DNA of 64,000 nt from Humulus lupulus (taxonomy: Eukaryota > Streptophyta > Magnoliopsida > Rosales > Cannabaceae): NCBI RefSeq assembly GCF_963169125.1, contig NC_084793.1, forward strand, positions 218,204,652-218,268,651, written 5' to 3'. The notes below the pieces were generated by a model. It was not told the origin of the DNA, did no database searches, and saw nothing but the letters and a program-made list of their open reading frames with translations. Of this stretch, positions 35,667 through 46,165 are shown piece by piece; the stretch's first letter is position 1; each line of letters opens with the position of its first letter. Made by a program: the position numbers and the translations under genes.

Positions 35667-36408
35667 ATAGCTTTCCTATGTTCCTTCATGGTATCTGTAG
35701 TGCTTTTCATAATTAAGTTGACGAAAACGGCATCAACAGTAGTTGTCCTACCTTTCAATAAAACTTTCTTTAAAACTAAAAGGGATATATGTGGTGAAAG
35801 TACCATAGCACTTAAGTACATAAGTTATTTTTTTAGAAGTGAAAATTACCTTCCATCCATGTTTTGGTACAGTTTAGTATAACTGTCAACTTTTACCGTT
35901 AAGTTTGATTGTAATACGTAGGCGAAAATACCCAATTAAATTGATAATTGTGGCAAAAGTACCCAATTAAAGGGATATTTGTGGCAAAAGTACAAAATTT
36001 AAGATTTATTTGCAACGGAAGTACCATAGTTATAAGTAAATTTCATGTCATTGTGACAGACTTAACAGCTAAACAAACAAATGCACTAAATTGTACCAAA
36101 ACATGGACAGATTGCACTTTTATCGCCAAAAAAATAACTTAAGTAGTTAAGTGGTACAAACACAATGATTTAGGTACTTGCCACAAATATCCCAAAATAA
36201 AATAAAAAATGATGACATCTTTGAAAAGGTAGCTTGAAGTAATGGCCTGAATAGTAAAAGTCTCATAACTGACATCCACCTGCAATAAAGTAAATATGTA
36301 TAGAAAAAATATTTAACATGTCACAAACGCTTCGTTGTTCGATAAAGTTTACAAAGCATAGAATGTCTCCACATACCATAATTGACATAAGCTTCAATTT
36401 TTTTTCTT
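35667..36408 (-). other. Possible gene remnant around a small TIR element
   Basis: Outside the TIR element (35782-36193) the minus strand holds two short protein-like stretches: 36282 to 36200, preceded by a TTTATTGCAG acceptor-like tract, and 35781 to 35667. I recognise no family. It may be a fragment of a host gene split by insertions, or chance. It is also the flank of the larger TIR element starting at 36418. Confidence 0.25.
35782..36193. mobile_element. 412-bp palindromic Mutator-like MITE
   Basis: The left half (GGGATATATGTGG ..., 35782-35910) and the reverse complement of the right half (GGGATATTTGTGG ..., 36050-36193) are similar over about 130 bp, including CCATGTTTTGGTACA. The flanks aaactaaaa (35773-35781) and aaaataaaa (36194-36202) match at 8 of 9 bases, though the sequence is simple. 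There is no ORF. Confidence 0.65.
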
Positions 36409-36727
36409 TTTATACTAGGAAAAATACCAATTTGACACCATTGTTTTGCTTGAATACTCGAATGACCTTTATATTTTATTAAATTATATTTCAGACCCCG
36501 TGTTTTGCAAAGTGGATCAAAATAATACTCTGAGCCCGATTTTAGTTAAATATTTTTTTAATGTGACCAAAATGCCCATACATTTTACAAATAAATTAAT
36601 ATAAAATAATAACAAATTAATATAAAATTTTAAAAAATTCATATTTTAATAAATTAAAACTTCAAAATTATTATCATAAACAAAAATTAAAATCAAACCA
36701 ATCATTTTGTGTTCATCCTTCAAACCT

Positions 36728-37485
36728 TGTTGACGCGGTTTTTCGCCAACAGGAAATTAGGAAAAGAAGAGAAAGGGATTAGTGCTAAAGTTGAACCGAA
36801 ACAGATATATGATCTTAGGAAAATGAAATGGCTACTCGACACACGTTTTTTAAGTGGTTCGAAGGTTACAATCCTTCTACTCCACTAGTCGATATTATTG
36901 CTATATTCAGGGGATACAATTACAGGGTATTTCTTACAAGAGAGAATCCAACCCTTATTAGCTCCCAAGGTCTCCATATTTATAGGAGAAGGCACCTGGG
37001 TGTTGGTAAGAAGGTCATCCCGTGACCTTCTTACCTATCAGATCAACTCTGTGACATTCATGATTAATTCCTAAACCTGACACATAAGTGTGGTCAAATC
37101 AGTAGGTAAGGGGATAATGGGCCCCACGGCCCAACCTAGTTGAGGATGTCTGAATACGCACGTTCCTGCTGCGTGTCCGAGAAGTCAAGGACATATCAGA
37201 CACGTGATGTCTGATATATGCACGTTTACCTTGCGTGGCTGACTTTATAAAGGGTCACAGCCTTCAACCCCAGCTCGTACTGCGGGCTGGATGCTTGACC
37301 CGACCTTCGGTCGTCGGAGCCCGGACTCTGTCTTTAAGCTACCGGAGGCAAACCCCCAACCATCCTCGAGCTAAGGAGGTGTGACCTTACGACGCAGCTT
37401 CGGTTGCGGGGGACGTCCACGAGATAACCATGGTTAGTCCGTAGCTCAGCTTGCTAATCAGCCCATGGGAAAATCAGGGCGTACA
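36728..37485 (-). repeat. Tat element 3' LTR
   Basis: Minus-strand ends TGTACGCCCTGATTTTCC (37485) and CGCGTCAACA (36728). Nearly identical to 48582-49339. It contains CTTTATAAAG (minus-strand TATA candidate) near 37245-37254. Confidence 0.95.
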
Positions 37486-37506
37486 CCTGCCCCCCAATCC
37501 CCTGCT
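37486..37506 (-). other. Tat polypurine tract
   Basis: On the minus strand the bases immediately before the 3' LTR read GGGGATTGGGGGGCAGG, a G-rich purine tract suited to prime plus-strand synthesis. Confidence 0.75.
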
Positions 37507-37748
37507 CGTGACACACGACGTCGGATAAGGCCACAGTAGGGGCTTTTAGGCTTCCCCACGAACTCTTCACCTTCCACTCTTTACGCAGGCATTTGACATG
37601 TGGAACATCGTGGTTGGCGACGGTACGTCTTCCGAGAACCGCATTTAATGGCCTAGCCTATGCCCAGCCGTCGTTTCATATTTCGAGTGGAGGGCCTTGG
37701 ATCCCACATCAGGGCCATCCAACGGCCCTTCTAACGTGACCCTTCGCG

Positions 37749-37760
37749 TATATATAAAAG
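37749..37760 (+). promoter_or_regulatory. TATA box for the antisense gene
   Basis: TATATATAAAAG on the plus strand, inside the element and outside the LTR. A CT-rich leader (TCTCTCCTTCTTCTCTCTTC, about 37813-37832) lies 60-70 bp downstream, as at many plant transcription starts. It points towards the antisense gene at 38484. Confidence 0.6.
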
Positions 37761-37982
37761 GGGTGGCCACCCTATGCATGGGCCACCCTTTTACTCGAAA
37801 TTTCTCAGAAACTCTCTCCTTCTTCTCTCTTCATCTCAGAAGAAAAAACTCTCTCCTTTGTGGCCGCCATTTTCAGCATCCAAGAAGCTCAGGCGTGAGG
37901 ACTCCTCCAAAGCTTTGGACAAGTACTCCGGCGAAGCCCCCACCTAGGCGACACCTTCATCCACCTTCCAATCAAATATCTT

Positions 37983-38475
37983 GTAAGTTCCCTGACCATG
38001 CGTGTTTTGAAAATATTTTTCACTGTAGCTTAGGTAAATATTTACTATAGTCACATGCATGGGTTTACTGGTTTTTGGGGGAATGAAGGGTGAAAGCCTT
38101 TTAGGTTAGGGTATTTTTGCCGTAGGAAATTACTTAAGAGTATGGTTTACAGGATGCCTTTTCTAGGGACCATTTCTGGGTAGGAATTTTGACATATTTT
38201 GGGGGTAAAACCGGGTAGCTTAGGGGATACGCTTCACAGGCGGTTTTGCCTTTCATGCCTACTGGAACTTTCCCTCCAAGGCAAAATTTTAATCTGACCC
38301 TCCTGACACACGAATTCTGAGTAATCGGGGATCTGTTGGGGGCACAAGCGCGTGTTCATTGAACCGCGTGGTCTCACTCTCCACGGGCTGGGCTTACCTC
38401 AGCTCGTGTAAAGAATAATTTATTCTTCCATATGCTTAGGTCGCCTTTTCTGAAACATTTTCTTTTGTTCATTAG
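37983..38475 (+). other. Predicted 5' UTR intron of the antisense gene
   Basis: Donor CTT|GTAAGTT at 37983 and acceptor TTTGTTCATTAG| ending at 38475, eight bases before the ATG at 38484. The stretch between has stops in all plus frames. Predicted from splice-site form only. Confidence 0.5.
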
Positions 38476-38483
38476 GCGACCTG

Positions 38484-41105
38484 ATGGCACCGAAGAGGAG
38501 CGCTCCAAAGAAGACAGCTGGCAGCTCGGCATCTCAGCAGGACAAAGGAAAGGCGGTGATGTCGGACTCTCCGATCCCCAGCTTTGGGTCGGCAGTGGAG
38601 CAGGAGCCCGAGGTGGCTCCTGACACGTTCTTTGAGGCAGAGAGGATCGTCTCAAAGATCACCGACCAGGTGAAGATCAATAAAATCTTCCTCTCCCACA
38701 ACATCGCGTTGGGGAAGGCATCTGTGGTGGCGCGACCTCCCGCAGAGGGCGAGTGGAGCTGCGCGCCGCTCAACGAATCGTTCGCGTCCTGGAGCGACGA
38801 GCATTTTAAGGCGGGGGCCTTCCTGCCACTGGACCAGTACTTCGCTGACTTCCTGAATTATGTGAAGTTGGCCCCCTTCCAGCTCCCCCCCAACTCTTAT
38901 CGGTTGTTGGCGGGGTTGAGATACTTATTTTTGAAGCACGAGTGGGAGGTCCCCACTCCTGCAGATATTTTGTATTTCTTCTACCTCAAGGCCAGCCCGG
39001 ATCAGCGGGGGCGAGGCGATGGGTTTTACTATTTGACCCGATTCCCCAATACGGATGCGGTCATCGAACTGCCCAGCCACCCCAATGACTTTAAAGACCA
39101 ATTCTTTATGTCGACGGGGTTCAGGAACTGCGAGCTCCATTACTTCAATCATCCTCATAAGTGCTTTTTATCTTTAGCTCATAAGTTAAGTTTCGTACAA
39201 TTCCTGTGTCCCTTTCTGACTTGGACTAATCCTGCAACTATCTTCGCGAGGACAGAGAAATCTGCGACCCTCGGAGGTCAATACAAGACACTGGCGGGCT
39301 TGCCCCCCAGTGAGAAGGACTACCGGGTGCTCGTGACGGACGAGACGATGGTGGCTTGTAAGCTGATTTTCCCAAATCAGACTTTGAATCTAAGGAGGCC
39401 TCGGGGGCCTCCCCCAGCTCGCACTTCTATGCCCATCATCGTGGAGGAGGTCGCAATGGACGAGGACGAGGAGGACGAGACTCCACTTGTGAGGAACAGG
39501 AAGCGAGCGCTGAAGGTCGCCCAGATAACAGATGAAGAGAGGATCCAATCCGGAGCAGCCGTGGGTCCCTCGGGCCAAGGTAACCTTTATATGTTTAGGA
39601 ACTTAGATAGGGCCATGTCCGACCCCCAGCTAGCTAGATTCAACCCCAGAAAGCTCGTCCATCGTCACCAAAGTGATCCGGACCTGGACACAACCCTGCT
39701 CCACTGCGTCGATCAGCTCGTGCTGGACTACCAAGATAGCCGACCTAGGGGTACCGTAGTCGTAGATAGCACCTCATCCTTTAGGTCAGTCCTATTCGAG
39801 GAGTATGGGACCAACCTTAGGTCCTGGCCATCCCTTAAGAGAGGTGTCGTGGCTCCGGGACTTAGGCAATATGTAGAAGAATCCAGCCCGGAACCAGAGT
39901 CAGATCCAGAACTTGCCCCAGCTTGGGAAATAATTGACTTAGACTCTCCCGCAGAAACTCCGGAACTGATGGTCGTAACCATAGGTTCTTCTTCTAGCCC
40001 GGAGGGTAGGGCTTACTCTAGCATGCGCGTACTTTAATTATTCTTTTTCCCCCTTTGTTTTTGGTTTCTATATGATTGCTAAATTTTGTACTAACCATGT
40101 TTTTGCCTTGGCAGAAGAGATGTCTCAGCCCGAAGAGAGCCTGCGAGGTGCGTTCGCCAGGGCCTCTGGGCCAAAGATGAAGAAGCTCCGGACCTTGAAG
40201 AAACCTGCTGGAACTCCCACTAAATCTCCTACAAAGGAGAAGGATCCGCTCCCCCCCGCTCAGGTCGGAGGAACTAATCCTCCTGCTGCTGGTGGGAGCA
40301 ACATGCCCCCACCTCCTCCGCGAGCTCCTATCACCATCCGGGACTCAGAAACGGAGGCCGAGACTTCGGCGATTGTCCTCCCCGAGGTCCGCATCCCAGT
40401 CAATCCCCAGGACCTGGAGAAGATCCCAGAGGCCTTCCGGGGAACGGTGTATTAATCGGCGAACTACGCCGTCAGCTATATATACAAGTTCACCGAGAAG
40501 GAGCTCCGGGCCATTGAGATAATGAGCCCGGTTGGCGTAATGGAGTCTTCAATGAGCATGACCCTAACGGTAAGCTGCCCTATTCTTCTAAGGCTTTTAC
40601 TATTACACTTTGCCCTATTTTTCCTCTAAGGCAATTTATCTTTCATTTCTCGCAGGGCGTCGTTGCTCTTCACCGGAGCATCGTCAGGGCCAAAACTCAG
40701 CTCGAGGATATGAGGACCGAGCACCAAACCTCTCTTCAGGCGGCTAAGGATGCCTTGGCGACCTCGAAGGCTGAGTTGGAGAAGACCCGCTCAAAGGTCC
40801 AAGAGTTCAAGACCTCCCTCGCCACCTCGCGGACAGACCTAGATACCGCGAAGGTTGAGGCCAAGGCCGCCCTGGAGGGCGAGCAGGCAACTTCGGAAAA
40901 GGCCTTGGAAGACCTGTTCTATCATTGTTAGGCCTACAACCCGGATGCTGATTACTCCTTTTTGTCAGCGAGTCTTTGGGAGCACCTACTGGTGAAGTTC
41001 CAGGCTCACCTCGACAAAGAGGCGCCCTCCGAGGCTGGGGAAGGCTCTGGTGCAGCTGAGCAAGGCGAGATGACGACCTCCAAGGGGCCACCTGGCGGAG
41101 CTTAG
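38484..41105 (+). pseudogene. Antisense spliced gene inside Tat element (Transposase_28-like)
   Basis: It runs opposite to gag-pol. Exon 38484-40005 opens at ATG (MAPKRSAPKKT) and is fully open for 507 codons. Intron 40006-40114 has a GTAGGG donor and TTGGCAG acceptor and restores phase to exon 40115-40569. Intron 40570-40655 (GTAAGC...CGCAG) joins exon 40656-41105. The predicted product is 808 codons with two in-frame stops, TAA at 40453-40455 and TAG at 40929-40931. Residues about 95-250 resemble the plant 'putative gypsy type transposon' family (Transposase_28), with LPPNSYRLLAGLRYLFLKHEW and ELHYFNHP words. An acidic run DEDEEDE lies near 326-333, followed by basic RNRKRALK. The last exon is coiled-coil-like, rich in Ala, Lys and Glu. 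Its function is unknown. Antisense extra ORFs are known in Tat relatives. Confidence 0.75.
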
Positions 41106-41251
41106 GGCTTTTCCTCTCTTGTGCCCTTCACTATTTTTTATGATTTTTTGTGTAACCTTTGCATGAGGTGCTTCCACCTCGAGACAATTTGGTTTTATGT
41201 TTTTAATTGATCTTCTTGTCTTTGCGCACTTTGGTTACAATTTTTTTTTTG

Positions 41252-41971
41252 AGAAACTTAATTCGCGTTAACTGTTATCCATATCTCGAGCTCTTTAGGA
41301 AGAACAACGATCAAATAGATTTAAATTAACTTCTAAGTTTTATGACCAGGCTATATCCAGGAACTTATTTTGAAAACTTAGTTCGTGTTAACTTTTATCC
41401 ATATCTCGAGCTCTTTAGGAAGAACAACAATCAAACAGATTTAAATTAACTTCTAAGTTTTATGACCCGGTTATATCTAGGAACTTAATTTGAAAACTTA
41501 GTTCGTGTTAACTTTTATCCATATCTCAAGCTCTTTAGGAAGAACAACGATCAAATAGATTTAAATTAACTTCTAAGTTTTATGACCTGGTTATATCCAG
41601 GAACTTAATTTGAAAACTTAGTTCGTGTTAACTTTTATCCATATCTCGAGCTCTTTAGGAAGAACAACGATCAAACAGATTTAAATTAACTTCTAAGTTT
41701 TATGACTCGGTTATATCTAGGAACTTAATTTGAAAACTTAGTTCGTGTTAACTTTTATCCATATCTCGAGCTCTTTAGGAAGAACAACGATCAAATAGAT
41801 TTAAATTAACTTCTAAGTTTTATGACCCGGTTATATCCAGGAACTTAATTTGAAAACTTAGTTCGTGTTAACTTTTATCCATATCTCGAGCTCTTTAGGA
41901 AGAACAACGATCAAATAGATTTAAATTAACTTCTAAGTTTTATGGTCTGGTTATGACCAGGATAGGACTTA
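41252..41971. repeat. Tandem array, six units of 120 bp
   Basis: The word atatctcgagctctttagg or a one-base variant recurs at 41281, 41401, 41521, 41641, 41761 and 41881, exactly 120 bp apart, with only scattered substitutions and no indels between units. A diverged seventh unit with partial matches follows to about 42075. It lies between the antisense gene's end and the pol stop. Confidence 0.95.
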
Positions 41972-42084
41972 GTTATCGTTAATCCTTGTCAATATCTCGC
42001 GTTTTTTAATAAAAACAACGGTCAATTGATATGAACCAACTTCTAAGTCATTAAGGAGACCTGGTTATATCCAGGTACCATATG

Positions 42085-42098
42085 CCCCCCCCCCCCCC
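42085..42098. repeat. Homopolymer C14
   Basis: Fourteen consecutive C, which is G14 on the pol strand, about 115 bp after the polyprotein stop. It could be an internal polypurine tract or a replication-slippage tract. Its length may also be uncertain in sequencing. Confidence 0.8.
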
Positions 42099-42211
42099 AA
42101 GTAACTGGGAAAGGGTCTTTCGTGGTTACTTTAGATTACATTTGCAAACACGTACAAAAAGTTGATTCTCATTCATACACAAAACATGGCCTTCCAGGCC
42201 TTACAAGTGAA

Positions 42212-43261
42212 TCATTGATAATATTTCTTTAAATGGACGGCGTTCCAAGTCCGCGGGACTACCCCTCCATCAAGCCGAGCTAACTTATAAGTTCCTTCCT
42301 TGATGATTTCGATGACCTAGTACGGTCCCTCCCAGTTTGGTCCCAAGACTCCATCTTTGGGATCTTTCCCGGCCTGGAAAACTCTCCTTAGGACCAAGTC
42401 GCCAATGCTAAAGGCACGCTTTTTGACTTTGGTGTTGAAGTAGCGAGTGATTTTCTGCTGATAATGGGTGAGCTGGAGTTGCGAATCTTCTCATCTTTCG
42501 TCAACCAGGTCAAGGGAATTGCACAGGAGCTCGTGGTTGCGGTCCTGGTCGTAAGACTGGACCCTATGCGAAAGCACTTTAACCTCCACGGGGAGGACTG
42601 CCTCACTCCCAAAGGTTAGGGAAAAAGGAATATGACCCGTAGGAGTCCGATGCGAGGTCCGGTATGCCCATAGGACCTGGGGGAGCTGTTCTGGCCAGAC
42701 TCCCTTTGCCTCATCTAATCTCTTCTTGAGGCTCGCCTTTAGAGTCTTGTTGACAGCTTCGATCTGGCCATTTGCCTGAGGATATGCCACGGAGGAGAAA
42801 CTTTTGACGATTCCGTATCTTTCACAAAACTTGGTGAATAGGTCGCTGTCGAACTGAGTACCATTATCGGAGACAATCTTCTTGGGCAGACCGAATCGAC
42901 AGATAGTGCTTTTAACCACGAAGTCAAGCACCTTTTTGGACGTTATCGTTGCCAGAGGTTCTGCCTCAGCCCACTTCGTGAAATAGTCGATGGCTACCAC
43001 GGCGTAACGGACCCCGCCTTTTCCAGTAGGGAGGGTGCCCACCTAATCGATTCCCCAAACAGCGAACGGCCATGGGGACGAGATCATCTTCAGCTCGACT
43101 GGAAGAGCTCGGGCAACTGCAGAGAATCGCTGGCACTTATCGCATTTCTTCATGTATGAGATCAAGTCCTTGGACAGAGTTGGCCAATAGTATCCCTGCC
43201 TAAGGACCTTTAAGGCCAAGCTTTGCCCCCCAGCGTGGTCTCCGCAAAAACCCTCGTGCAC
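42212..43261 (-). pseudogene. Tat integrase, with stops
   Basis: Zinc-binding domain HEGFCGDHAGG ... CDKCQRF (43258-43130). The DDE core has AIDYFTKWAEAEP (first Asp, about 42985), SDNGTQFDSD (second Asp, about 42865) and QANGQIEAVNK (Glu, about 42770). The C-terminal region continues in the same frame, with KITRYFNTKVK, then GDLVLRR, then LGPNWEGPY, to a TGA at 42212-42214. In-frame stops are at 43043-43045 (TAG), 42491-42493 (TGA) and 42317-42319 (TAG). All catalytic residues are otherwise present. Confidence 0.9.
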
Positions 43262-43264
43262 CTC

Positions 43265-43960
43265 CTACAGGATGGCCTTTGCCTCATCTGGAAGAACACA
43301 CCGGAGGAGAGGTAGGGAGTGCCCGCATCAGTACAACACACCATCGACTACCGTATATCTCGGAGCTTGATACAGGACTCGCCGTGCGTCGTTACGTCCT
43401 TCAGGCAGCTTGCCCTCGACGAGATATTCAAGGATGGGGGTTATCCAGGATGGCCTGGCATCGATCATCTCGACCTCTGTCCCGTCTCCTTCTATACTTG
43501 GTTTTTCCAAGAACTCTATTGGTACCAACCCCAAGGTCTCCGTCTCTCGGGAGGTGGCGAGCTTGGCAAGAGCATCTGCATTAGCGTTCTGTTCTCGAGG
43601 TATCTGTTCGATCGAGCCTTGCTCAAACGCGGACAGCTCAGCCTTTACCTTTGCCAGGTAAGCGACCATCTTGGGTCCCCGTGCCTGATATTTGCCCAGA
43701 ACCTAGTTTACCACGAGCTGGGAGTCACTGAAGCACCGGACGGAGCCCGCCTTCAATTGCCGGGCTATCCTCAGCCCAGCCAGTAAAGCTTCGTATTCGG
43801 CCTCATTGTTGGAGGCCTTGAACCCGAATCTCAGCGCCGAGTGGAATCTATGTCCCTCGGGGGATATCAAGATGATTCCAGCTCCGGAGCCGTTCTCGTT
43901 GGATGAACCATCCACAAAGATCCTCCACGACGCCTGGGATGACGTGACCTGGGGTGAGTC
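43265..43960 (-). pseudogene. Tat second (archaeal-type) RNase H
   Basis: WRIFVDGSSNENGSGAGIIL (near 43930-43870), then NNEAEYEALLAGLR, SDSQLVVN, and after a TAG (43703-43705) the block ending NANADALAKLA. This is the extra RNase H that plant Tat elements carry in addition to the normal one, with Asp, Glu, Asp and final Asp positions visible. Further stops are at 43328-43330 (TGA) and 43265-43267 (TAG), before integrase. It is in the same frame as the rest of the polyprotein. Confidence 0.85.
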
Positions 43961-45727
43961 TTCTGCGGGATCCTCCTGAAATCCCGTGCATTCGGCTACA
44001 AAATCGGCCAGGGCCTGACTTTTTATGGCAGTTCGCGGAGTATACATAATCTCGAACTGACTGAGTTCGATGGCCCACTTTAGCAATCGTCCCGATGCTT
44101 CAGGTTTTTGCAAAACCTGCCTTAAAGGCTGATCAGTCATGAAGTGTATCGAGTGGGACTGGAAGTACGGTCTGAGCTTTCGAGAGGCCGTGATGAGACA
44201 GAACGCCAATTTCTCCATCAACGGGTATCGGGACTCAGCTCCGAGAAGTCTTTTGCTAACGTAGTAGACTGGCTTCTGAACTTGGTCCTCTTCTCTTACC
44301 AGAACGACACTTGCTGCGTCCTCGGTGATTGCCATGTAGAGAAAAAGAGGCTCTCCTGCTTTGGGCTTGGACAGTACGGGCGGCTCGGCAAGATGTACCT
44401 TCAGGTTGAGGAATGCGCTTTCGAATTCTACTGTCCATTCAAACTTCTTGTTTCCTCGAAGTAGGTTGTAGAAGGGCAAACACTTATCGGTGGACTTGGA
44501 AATAAACCGGTTGAGGGCTGCTACCCTTCCGGTCAGACCTTGGACATCTTTTCGCGACCTGGGCGAAGGAAGCTCAAGCAGTGATCTGATCTTGTCGGGG
44601 TTTGCCTCGATTCCTCGAGTATTGACTATGAACCCCAGGAATTTCCCCGACGCGACCCCAAAAGTGCAATTCTGGGGATTGAGCCTCATACCATATTCCC
44701 GTAATATCTTAAAACATTCTTTCAGATCGGAAACATGGTTATCTGCAGTCTTTGACTTGACTAGCATGTCATCAACGTACACTTCCATGTTTTTTCCGAT
44801 CTGATCTGCGAACATTCTATTTACTAGCGTTTGGTAGGTAGCTCCGGCGTTCTTCAGACCAAAAGGCATGACCTTGTAACAGTAGACGTTTTTCAAGGTC
44901 ATGAAGCTAGTGTGTTCCTGATCCGCTGGATTCATCGCGATCTGATTATAGCCTGAGTACGCGTCCATAAAGGACATGAGCTCGTGCCCTTCCGTGGCAT
45001 CTACCAACTGATCAATCCTGGGCAATGGAAAGCAATCCTTAGGGCAAGCTTTATTCAGGTCGGAGAAGTCGATGCAGGTCCGCCATTTCCCGTTAGGCTT
45101 CGGGACCAGCACGGGGTTGGCAACCCATATTGGAAACTTGGCTTCACGGATAAAGCCACATTTCTTGAGCCAGGCCACCTCTTCCTCTAGGGCTTCAGCT
45201 CGAGCTGTTCCTAAACGCCTTTGCTTCTGGGACTTGGCGGGAACGCTTTTATCTAGATGAAGTGTATGCATGATGACGCTGGGGCTGATCCCCACCATGT
45301 CTTCATGGGACCAAGCAAACATGTCCAGGCTATCCCGCAGAAACTTGGTCAGCTCCGTCTTCCTCTGGCTACAGAGGTTTTTCCCGAGCCTGGCCGTACG
45401 TGACGGATTCTGCGGATCAATGTTCACCTCCTCGAGCTCCTCAATTGCTTGGAGCTCGGACCTGTCCTCGCCTATTCGAGGGTCAATATCCTCCTTGGCA
45501 CTTTGAGGTTTTTCAATCTCAGGATCCACTAAGGGTCCCTGAGATTCCTCTTCACCTTGAATGGCCATTGCCAGCTGCCCTAGTTTAGATTTTTCCTTCA
45601 TGGAAATGCTGTAGCATTCCCTTGCAGCGAGCTGATCGCCATGGATAGTGCAGATTCCCATCGAAGTAGGGAATTTCATCGTGAGGTGGCGAATGGACGT
45701 GACGGCCTCGAAAGCCATGAGTGTAGG
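43961..45727 (-). pseudogene. Tat reverse transcriptase and first RNase H
   Basis: This part is open without a stop for over 580 codons. RT motifs: NPVLVPKPNGKWRTCIDFSDLN, then FPLPRIDQLVD, SFMDAYSGYNQI, MPFGLKNAGATYQ, the intact catalytic YVDD at about 44779-44768, and LGFIVNTRGIEANP. RNase H: LFLYMAITEDAASVVLV, YPLMEKLAFCLI, FMTDQPLRQVL and QALADFVAE. An N-terminal extension of about 150 residues links it to protease. It is the least damaged domain of the element. Confidence 0.9.
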
Positions 45728-46165
45728 TCATCCTAAAATTGCGTTGTACGCAGCAGAGCAGTCAATGACCACGAACTCGAGGAGCTTGGAGACTGTCCGA
45801 GATCCTTCCCCCAGGGTGATCACCAGCCCGATCGTCCCTATTGCTGTGGATCCTTCTCTCGAAAAACCATACAGCATCATGGAGGTCGCCTTCAGCTCAG
45901 CGACGGTCAAACCCATTTTTTCTAAAGTGGACCGGAATAGGAGGTTCACCGAACTTCCATTGTCGATCAATACCCTCCTAACCCTCCGATTGGCGAGCTG
46001 AACCACCACGACCAGGGGGTCATTGTGAGGGAACTGGACACAGTCCGCATCATCTTCTGTAAAAATGATCGGCTGCCTCTCCAATCGCTGCTGCTTTGCC
46101 AGGCGCTGCTCCGGAACGAACACTTCTCCATTGTGTGCCTTAAGTTTGTTCACGTACCTCTTCTA
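45728..46165 (-). pseudogene. Tat aspartic protease
   Basis: VVVQLANRRVRRVLIDNGSSVNLLF near 46025-45945 contains the DNGSS active-site box typical of Tat proteases. FVVIDCSAAYNAILG closes the domain, followed by TGA at 45728-45730. A TAG at 46163-46165 precedes it. The polyprotein frame is unchanged across both stops. Confidence 0.9.

Noticed and set aside
38374..38655. Minus-strand open frame of 93 residues overlapping the antisense gene start
   Set aside because: It is a shadow of the plus-strand exon with low-complexity composition.
41252..41971. Regular repeats considered as a CRISPR-like array
   Set aside because: Units are contiguous 120-bp tandem copies without unique spacers, inside a plant retrotransposon.
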